From: Actinomycetota bacterium
GTDB taxonomy: Bacteria; Actinomycetota; Acidimicrobiia; Acidimicrobiales; JAHWLA01
NCBI GenBank assembly: GCA_019347595.1
Contig: JAHWLA010000048.1
Span: 1-13,353, forward strand
Direction of reading: 5' to 3'
Length of the DNA stretch: 13,353 bases
A program made the translations under genes and the position numbers. The stretch's first letter is position 1; every line of letters begins with the position of its first letter. This document shows, piece after piece, positions 5,912 through 12,100 of the stretch. The notes under the pieces were generated by a model. The model was not told where the DNA came from, made no database searches, and worked only from the letters and a program-made list of their open reading frames with translations.

Positions 5912-7093
5912 GTGCTCGTGGAGCTCAGCAAGGTGGAACAGCGATACGAAGCAGTGCTCGCCGTCCAACGCGACGGCTTGAAGGTGACCGAGGTGGCAGA
6001 GGCCTTCGGCGTCAGCCGCCAGACCGTGCACTCCTGGCTCGCCCGCTACGAGGCGGGCGGGCTGGCCGCTCTGGCGGACCGCTCGCATCGGCCCCGGACG
6101 TGCCCGCACGCCATGGCGCCCGCGGTCGAGGCCCGATTGTGCGAGCTGCGGATGCAGCATCCGGGCTGGGGGCCGACGCGGCTGGCCCACCAACTCGCAC
6201 GCGAGCGGGTCGAACCCCTGCCGTCGCGCTCGGCCGTCTACCGGGCCCTGGTGCGCCACGGCCTGATCGAGCCGACGGCGAGGCGCAGGCGCCTGGCCGA
6301 CTACCGGCGTTGGGAGCGGGGGCGACCCATGGAGCTGTGGCAGATGGACGTCGTGGGCGGGGTGGTCCTCGCCGACGGGACCGAGTGCAAGGTGCTCACC
6401 GGCATCGACGACCACAGCCGCTACTGCGTGGCCGCCGGTGTGATGACGCGGGCGGTGGCCCGCTCGGTGTGCGCCGTGCTCGCCGAGTCCCTGCGCCGCC
6501 ACGGGGTCCCCGAGGAGATCCTCACCGACAACGGCAAGGTCTTCACCAACCGCTTCGGCCTGCGCCCCACCGAGGTGCTCTTCGACCGCATCTGCCGCGA
6601 GAACGGCATCGCCCACCGCCTCACCGCCCCTCGATCACCCACCACCACGGGCAAGATCGAACGCTTCCACCGCACCCTGCGCTTCGAGTTCCTGACCGGG
6701 CGGGTTTTCGAGGACCTGGCTTCGGCCCAGCGCGAGCTCGACGCCTGGGTAGCCGACTACAACGACAACCGGCCCCACCAGGGCATCGGCATGTGCACCC
6801 CCGCCCAGCGCTTCCACGCCCGCCAGGAGACCACCTCCTCGCTGCCCGTCGACCTGCGCTCCCTCGACGACGCCCGCGCCGGCGACGACTGGATCAGCCG
6901 CCGGGTGGCGGCCAACGGAGTGATCAGCGTGGCGTGGCAGGCTTTCTCGGTGGGCAAGCACCGCGGCGGCGAGGTCGTCGACGTCCACGTGACCGACACG
7001 TTGCTCGAGGTGTGGTCGGGTGCCGAGCTCGTCAAGACAGTCGTGCGCACTTCGAAAGGAGGGATCCGCAAGAAGCGGGCGCAGGCCCGTTGA
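5912..7093 (+). CDS. IS481-family transposase (DDE, integrase-core)
   Basis: This is a 393-residue transposase that cuts and joins the ends of the surrounding insertion sequence. GTG 5912 is preceded by GAGGAGG. Residues about 8-60 form the HTH that reads the end repeats (VTEVAEAFGVSRQTVHSWLARY, followed by GGLAALADRSHRP). The rve integrase core starts near 140. The catalytic triad is readable: D146 in ELWQMDVV, D206 in ILTDNGKV, and E250 in TTGKIERFHRTL, 43 residues after the second Asp. WVADYNDNRPHQGIGMCTPAQRF (about 279-301) is the usual IS481 ending of the core. A C-terminal beta-rich extension (VISVAWQAFSVGKHRGGEVV) follows, as in longer members. Nothing suggests inactivation; the frame is intact and motifs are complete. 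Confidence 0.95.
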   Translation: MLVELSKVEQRYEAVLAVQRDGLKVTEVAEAFGVSRQTVHSWLARYEAGGLAALADRSHRPRTCPHAMAPAVEARLCELRMQHPGWGPTRLAHQLARERVEPLPSRSAVYRALVRHGLIEPTARRRRLADYRRWERGRPMELWQMDVVGGVVLADGTECKVLTGIDDHSRYCVAAGVMTRAVARSVCAVLAESLRRHGVPEEILTDNGKVFTNRFGLRPTEVLFDRICRENGIAHRLTAPRSPTTTGKIERFHRTLRFEFLTGRVFEDLASAQRELDAWVADYNDNRPHQGIGMCTPAQRFHARQETTSSLPVDLRSLDDARAGDDWISRRVAANGVISVAWQAFSVGKHRGGEVVDVHVTDTLLEVWSGAELVKTVVRTSKGGIRKKRAQAR

Positions 7094-7206
7094 GTCGTCC
7101 GAAGTCAGTCGCCGAGGCGACAAGCATCAACCGGAACCGATGCAGAAGGCATCAACCGGAACTCCACAGGCCCACCGTTGTACGGCGTACGAACCTTCGT
7201 CGGGGC

Positions 7207-7449
7207 CTATGCCGCCGACGTATCCGGCGCTGCGAAGTGGCGAGTGGCGATCTCGACATCGCCGGCCAGCATCGTGCGCAGCAGTTCGTCGAGGCGCTTG
7301 GCGACGTCCCAGGAGAGCCACCGGTCACCGCACGACGGACACTCCTCCATCGGCACGTCGAGCACGACCGCGACCTTGCCGTCCCGCTCCGCAAGCTTGG
7401 CTCGCTTGACCGCGACCCGCTCGCTTTGGTTGCAACGTTCGCACGCCAT
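7207..7449 (-). CDS. YgiT/MqsA-type zinc-finger antitoxin
   Basis: This is an 80-residue probable antitoxin of a type II toxin-antitoxin pair. The N-terminal zinc finger of the YgiT type is clear: C3-x2-C6 (MACERC), then VPMEECPSCG with C37 and C40. A single helix, SWDVAKRLDELLRTML, follows. The longer MqsA-type proteins add a full HTH after this point; it is absent here, so DNA binding and autoregulation would have to use the short helix or be lost. The start ATG 7449 overlaps the toxin stop by one base (TGATG), giving the toxin-first order seen for DUF4258/YgiT pairs. It ends about 40 bases outside the IS right end, so the IS inserted just downstream without breaking it. Confidence 0.88.
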   Translation of the reverse strand: MACERCNQSERVAVKRAKLAERDGKVAVVLDVPMEECPSCGDRWLSWDVAKRLDELLRTMLAGDVEIATRHFAAPDTSAA

Positions 7450-7748
7450 CAGCGCCTCCTACGGTAGTCCGCGGTCCACTGCCCGGCGAGGGGCTCGTAC
7501 ACGGTCACGATGCGTTCTTCTCGTCTGGCGTCGTCGACAACGACGACCACGTGGAGCGGCCGCTTCCAGTCCACGACGAGGAGCAACTCCTTCGACGTTC
7601 CATCGTCGAGCTCACGCTCCTCGATGATCTCGGCACCGTCGAGGGCAGTCTCGAGTTCTGCAAGCGTGCAGTTGATCACATGCAGCTTGTCGAAGGCGTG
7701 CTCGCTGATGGCCTTGGGGTGTCGCCACTGCTTACGAGAACTGGCCAT
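7449..7748 (-). CDS. DUF4258 toxin of a toxin-antitoxin pair
   Basis: This is a 99-residue protein of the DUF4258 family, which has a RelE/MqsR-like fold; members paired with YgiT-type antitoxins are presumed toxins, probably acting on RNA or ribosomes. Family marks seen: ISEHAFDKL near 14-22 (the usual S/T-x-H-A motif), TLAELETALDGAEIIEE, then the beta-sheet core LLLVVDWKRPLHVVVVVDD and the end IVTVYEPLAGQWTADYRRRR. The length is normal. ATG 7448-7746 region: the start at 7748 is the only Met at the N-terminus; the GCGGGG directly before it is too close to be a good ribosome site, so translation may be weak or leaderless. Cognate antitoxin follows at once. Confidence 0.88.
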   Translation of the reverse strand: MASSRKQWRHPKAISEHAFDKLHVINCTLAELETALDGAEIIEERELDDGTSKELLLVVDWKRPLHVVVVVDDARREERIVTVYEPLAGQWTADYRRRR

Positions 7749-7891
7749 CCCCGCGATCGTCGCCGCGGAGGGGCATGGCGTGGGGGATGGTCCCGACCCT
7801 ACGCAACCTCCACGGAGGGACTGGTCTCATTCCGGAGCCGCCGCTTGCTGTGCCTGAATGACAACCGGATGGCGGAGCTACGGACGAGAGG

Positions 7892-7930
7892 GAGGTTCTT
7901 ATTCTGTCCAGTTAGGCCCACGAAAACACT
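7892..7930. repeat. 39-bp direct repeat, right copy
   Basis: This is the partner of 5735-5773. On the minus strand it contains the TAA stop (7901-7899) of the truncated recombinase, so it spans the very end of that gene and the bases just after it. Both copies also keep an alternative minus frame reading VFVGLT, one variable residue, QNKNL, with RHSK about 11-13 residues later. Confidence 0.9.
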
Positions 7931-8324
7931 CATGTTCGAACCGTGGCCTGCGGAAAGCGGACCAGGGTTTCTGTTTCGGCCTCCACTGTTGCCGCAGGTC
8001 CGAACGGCGGAGCGATGCCGGCACCGTGGTCGGCTCACACTCGTCCACCGCATCGTCGTGCACCAACAGCCGTTCGAAGAAGAACTGATTGAGTTCCCGC
8101 CGTGTCTGAGGCTTGGTCCGACGGTACGCGTCCTGACAGTTGACGAGCAGGGCCAGCGTCTTGTCGAGCGTGTCGGCGATGTCGCCGAAGTTGGACTGGC
8201 AGGCCGTCACTTGGGCTTCGGCCTTGCCGATGTCCCTGGCGACGCGTTCCTGTTCGCTTTTCAGCAGGTCGAGGAACACGGCTCCCGCGTAGTAGGCGTC
8301 GAGCAGCTTCTTGCGCTCGTCGGT
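7899..8324 (-). pseudogene. C-terminal remnant of a large serine recombinase
   Basis: This is a frame of about 141 residues with the hallmarks of the recombinase C-terminal coiled-coil part: DERKKLLDAYYAGAVFLDLL, EQERVARDIGKAEAQVTACQ, LDKTLALLVNCQDAYRRTKP, QTRRELNQFFFERLLV and HDDAVDECE. These match the helix pair and the R-R-x-x-N-Q-x-F-F-E-R block at the end of full-length large serine recombinases. The catalytic domain and Recombinase domain are absent; going upstream past about 8324 the sequence is no longer recombinase-like. It ends at TAA 7899 inside the right 39-bp repeat. It cannot be the missing end of the recombinase at 1-766 in the present arrangement. It is evidence of an old recombinase-borne insertion here. 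Confidence 0.8.
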
Positions 8325-8486
8325 CGTTCCTCGCTTCGTTCCGTGATGCCCAAGGCGACTCGGTGAAGAAGCCTTCGTTGCTGGGTCGACTAGGCGAGGG
8401 GATGAACGGCCAGCTACCGGGCGGTACCGAGCGGCTAGCCCTACAGAGAGCGATTGACTTCGCCGTGCTGGACCAGAACCCGCTGC
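8325..8486. other. Short intergenic stretch between recombinase remnant and toxin locus
   Basis: No gene or clear signal is seen. A small symmetric element, CCCGC/GCGGG around 8479-8496, overlaps the stop of the immunity gene and could help end transcription of the RHS operon, but it is short. Confidence 0.3.
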
Positions 8487-8753
8487 CTAGGCGGGCGGTG
8501 CAGCGCCCTCCGCTGGACCACCGCGGCGGAGGCGACGGGCCGTGCCCACGACCGCGGCCACCAGGACGAGCGTCACCGCCGTCGCCACCAGCGGGGGGAC
8601 GACCGAGTGGTCGTTGGCGCTCGCCTCCAACTGGTAGTCGGGCCCGGTGGCGAGCACCCACAGGACGATGCTGAAGTAGGCCCCGAGCGCTGCCGCCAGG
8701 ACTTCGACGACGAGCAGCGCCCGGAGCGTGCGGCGCGATGTGCTGACGGTCAT
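8487..8753 (-). CDS. Small two-helix membrane protein, probable immunity protein of the RHS toxin
   Basis: This is an 88-residue membrane protein. The start ATG 8753 overlaps the RHS stop as ATGA, the strongest argument for this start (a GTG 42 codon-bases further up would lie inside the toxin) and for coupled synthesis. Two membrane helices are plain: about 11-36 (RALLVVEVLAAALGAYFSIV) and 51-73 (VVPPLVATAVTLVLVAAVVG). A short polar loop (GPDYQLEASANDHS) lies between and a basic end (RRLRRGG) after. Location directly after a polymorphic toxin is the usual place for the immunity gene, so it probably protects the producer, either by binding the toxin tail or guarding the membrane. No immunity family is recognised by sequence, so function rests on position. 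Confidence 0.8.
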   Translation of the reverse strand: MTVSTSRRTLRALLVVEVLAAALGAYFSIVLWVLATGPDYQLEASANDHSVVPPLVATAVTLVLVAAVVGTARRLRRGGPAEGAAPPA

Positions 8754-9175
8754 GGTCGTAGCTGCAGCCCTCCGTACGAGGCCGAGTGCCGGCATTCCGA
8801 GACTGCCCTGGCCATTGCGTTCGGCTTACCACGAAGCTGCTTGCCGATCTCGCGGCCCTTGGCGTTGTTGTACTGGTCCATCTTCCGCTCGGCCCTCGGC
8901 TGCGGGCTCTTCTTGTTGTGGTCGCCCGTGTGCTCGTGCCTGTCGGCGAAGCCCTTGGCATCCCGCCACCCGAGGCTGATCGTCATCTGGGCGCTCCACA
9001 TGCAGTGGCGGAAGGCATCGCCGATCCCGTTGTGGAGGGTCTCCCTGGGGTAGAGGCGAGCCGCCTCGGCCAACGCCGCGTCGGCGAGCCGCTTCACGAT
9101 CCGGCAACGGCGGATGCGCGACGGGTGCTTGGCCGCCTGCTTCTTGTTGCACCACCCGGTGTCCGCGTTGTGGGT
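8750..9175 (-). other. Variable C-terminal effector tail of the RHS protein (DUF6973-like)
   Basis: The last 141 residues after DLMG form an independent domain. Its marks are NGIGDAFRHCMWSAQMT (tail residues 49-65), RHEHTG (79-84) and MDQYNNAKGREIG (99-111). This N-G-x-x-D-A-x-R-H, H-E, M-D-x-x-N-N-x-x-G series matches what I know as the DUF6973 pattern. Conserved Asp, His and Glu suggest a metal-dependent or acid-base enzyme, but no reaction is known to me. Position after the RHS core indicates a toxin. Confidence 0.65.
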
Positions 9176-12100
9176 GCCCATGAGGTCGAAGCCGTTGACG
9201 GGGTCGCCGTCGACGTAGTCGTAGTCGTTGGCCGAGCCCCCTTCGACCGGGTCGACGCTGGTGAACCGGCCGAGGCCGGGGTCGTAGAGGCGCACGCCCA
9301 TGCGTACGAGCCCGAGCGACCCGCCCACCGAGAAGCGGCCGTGGCCGCCCAGCCACCCCAGACGGCTCGCCGGGGTGGTCCCCATGCCGAACTCGTCGGC
9401 GGTGGGCACGGCGGTCAACGCGCCTGCCGCGTCGGTCGTCCCGACCACGTCTCCGTGGATGTTCGTATGCTGCCAGGCGGCGTTGGTTCCCGAGTAGACG
9501 ACGCCCGACAGGTACGTCGTCAAGGTCCCCGCCACCACCGGCGTGGTGTAGGCCGGGCTGTCGCCGCCGTCGGCGTACCCGACGTAGACGTCCTCGCGGA
9601 CCTCGGAGGTGGCGGCGTCACGGACTGTGCGGCGGATGACCCGCCCCGAGGGGCTGAGTGTCTCCGCCACCACAGTCGCCCCGTCGTCAATGGAGGTGGC
9701 ATGGTCGTTGGCGTCGTAGGTGATGAGCTGCCGACCCGGACGGCCAGGGTACGAGCCCGTCAGTGTGGCGGTGCCGCCGCCGCCCGAGGGCGTGACGACC
9801 AGGAAGTACTTCCCCGGCGAGACGCTTGTGCTGAGGCTCTTGGGCCGGTCGGCCGAGGCGTTCTCGGCTACCACTATGCCGGTGGCGTTCTTCAACTGGA
9901 GGACCGTGGTGGTGTGTGTGCGGGGCACCCGGGTGGTGGCCGAGAAGCTCGGGATCGCCAGGTCGGTCGAGTTGTTCACCACCTGGAGCGTCCAGGTCCC
10001 GCCCACCGTGGCCCGGTGGTTGAGGGTGAGCGACCCCGACGAGCTCGTCGCCGTCGCCGCGGTCGTGCCCGACGGGTTCTTCAACCGCAGGGTGGTGTTG
10101 GCGTAGGTGAGCTCCGGATACGACGCCGAGCCGGTGAAGCTCGCCGAGTGGTTCTTGCTGACGATCTTCAGGGTGTAGTTCCCCGTGTTGCCCGAGGTTA
10201 CCGAGTAGCTGAGGCTCTCGGGCTTCGTCGTCGTGCCGGTGGCCTGGGCCACCCTCGTGCCCGACGGGCTGTAGAGCTCGAGGTCGACGTCGGCGGTCAC
10301 CGCCCAGGTCGCCGACAGCGAGTACGACGAGCCAGCGCCGACCGCCTTGACCCGCAGCGTGTAGGTGCGGCTCGCCGGGTAGGCGCCGAGGCCGGTGACG
10401 TTGTAGCTGATGGACTCGGAGTTGCCCGTCAGCGCCGTGGACGAGGCGACGACGGTTCCCGCCGGGTCGAGCAGCTCGAGGTCGAGGTTGGGGTTGGGCA
10501 CCGCCGACGGCCAGCTCAGCGAGGCCGACACGTTGCCGTTGGCCGAGACCACCAGCGACTCGTCGTTCTGGCCCAGGTTGGCGACGGTCTTGTTCCACGA
10601 GGCCGACGTGGTCGACGAGGCCCAGTCGGTCGAGGCGGAGATGGTGCCGGTGGCCGTGGCCGCCAGGGTGCGGGTGGTGTTGCCGCCCGCCGAGAGGGTG
10701 CCCGAAAGCGAGTCGGTGCGCGTGCGCGTGCCCCGGGTCCACGTCAGGTCGGATGTGACCCACCCGTCGCCGTCCAGCGACACGGACTGGCTGCGGGTGC
10801 CCGCGGCGGGCACATCGGTGCCGCTCCAGGTGTCGGTCGCCTGCGTGGTGGCCGACCACGGCATCGACAGGCTCGGCACCGACACGTCGGACGAGTTGTT
10901 GACGATCTGCAGGGTGTGGCTCCCGCCGGACGCCGCCCGGTACGTGAGCGAAGCCGCGCCCGTGGCCGACCGGGTGGTGGCCACCGTCGTGTCCGACGGG
11001 TTCTTGAGGTTGAGCGTGAGGTCGGCGTGCGCCAGCTCGGGGAAGGTGGCCGAGCCGCTGCTCAGCGAGGCGCTGTGGTCCTTCGACAGCACCTTGACGG
11101 AGTAGGTCCCGGTGTTGCCGGCGGTGACGCTGTAGCTGAGGCTCTCCGGCTTGGAGCTGGAACCGGTGGCCTGGGCTACCCTCGTGCCCGACGGGTTGTA
11201 GAGCTCGAGATCGACGTCGGCGGTCACCGGCCAGGTCCCCGACATGTTCCACGACGAGCCCGCGCCGATGGCCTTCACCCGCAACGTGTAGGTGCGGGTC
11301 GCCGGGAAGGCCCCCAGGCCCGTCACGCTGTGGACGATGGCCTCCGAGTTCCCCGTGAGCTCCGTGGAGGAGGCGACCACCGTGCCGCCGGTGAGCAGCT
11401 CGAGGTCGAGGTTCGGGTTGGGCACCGCCGAGGGCCAGGTCAGGCTGGCCGAGATGGTGCCGTTGGCCGAGACCGTGAACGTGCGATCCTCCTGGCCGAG
11501 GTTGCCGACCGAGCCCGACCACGCGCCCGACGACGTCGACGTGCCCCAGTTGGTCGATGCCGAGATCGTGCCGGTGGCGGTCACCGGCAGCGTCGTCGTC
11601 GACGGGCTGCCGGGCGAGACGGTGCCCGACAGCGTGCGGCTGCCCGTCCGGGTGCCCTGCGTCCACGTGAGATCCGAGGTGACGTACGACATGCCGTCGA
11701 CGGGGACGGTTGTCGTGCGTGTGGCGCCTGCGCCCAGCGTGCCCGTGACGGTGTCCGAGGTGTAGGTCGGCACGCTGCTGGTCCACCCGAGGGCGGCCGA
11801 GACGGTGCCCGCCTGGCCCGCGACGATCTCGAAGCTCGACGGGTTGGCCGGGTCGAGGGCGAACGTCTGGTCGATGCTCCCGGCCGGCGGCTGGGTGCGC
11901 GGGGTGGCCTGGGTCATGTTGCCGTGGCCGTCGTAGGTGTACGACGAGTACTCCGGCGACGAGGTGACCCGGTCGGCGTTGTCGTAGGTGTAGGTCGGTG
12001 TGGCGCAACTCGTCGCCCGGGCGCACCGGTTGGTGTTGGCGTCGTAGGCGTAGTTGCGGGTCGTCGCTCCTTCGGTGGTCGTGGCGAGGCGGCCCGCGCC

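Larger units (their letters stand above)
5774..7168 (+). mobile_element. IS481-family insertion sequence with multi-iteron ends
   Basis: The element is a 1.4-kb insertion sequence with TGT at the left end (5774) and ACA at the right (7168), enclosing one transposase gene. The inner inverted repeat is 27 bp: 5848-5874 against the reverse complement of 7112-7138, 23 of 27 identical, core TGATGCTTG and shared CCTCGG. A second partial unit sits outside each. No clear target duplication flanks the TGT/ACA boundaries; AGGCCCAC occurs at 5757-5764 and 7168-7175, but the left copy is nine bases away from the end. Outer boundaries are approximate. Confidence 0.8.

Noticed and set aside
5627..6616. Minus-strand frame opposite the transposase
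   Set aside because: Antisense to a complete IS481 transposase. Only its last part, where the 39-bp repeat lies, is of interest and is reported separately.
5757..7175. AGGCCCAC on both sides of the IS as a target-site duplication
   Set aside because: The left copy is nine bases from the TGT end, and those nine bases also occur in the other 39-bp repeat copy, so they are not part of the IS. Chance or an older rearrangement is more likely.
7844..7945. tRNA fragment as the target of the recombinase-borne element
   Set aside because: TTCGAA near 7935 recalls a T-loop, but no cloverleaf or acceptor stem can be drawn on either strand.
8035..8961. 308-codon minus-strand frame overlapping toxin tail, immunity gene and recombinase remnant
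   Set aside because: It is the wrong frame for all three supported features and has a low-complexity peptide.
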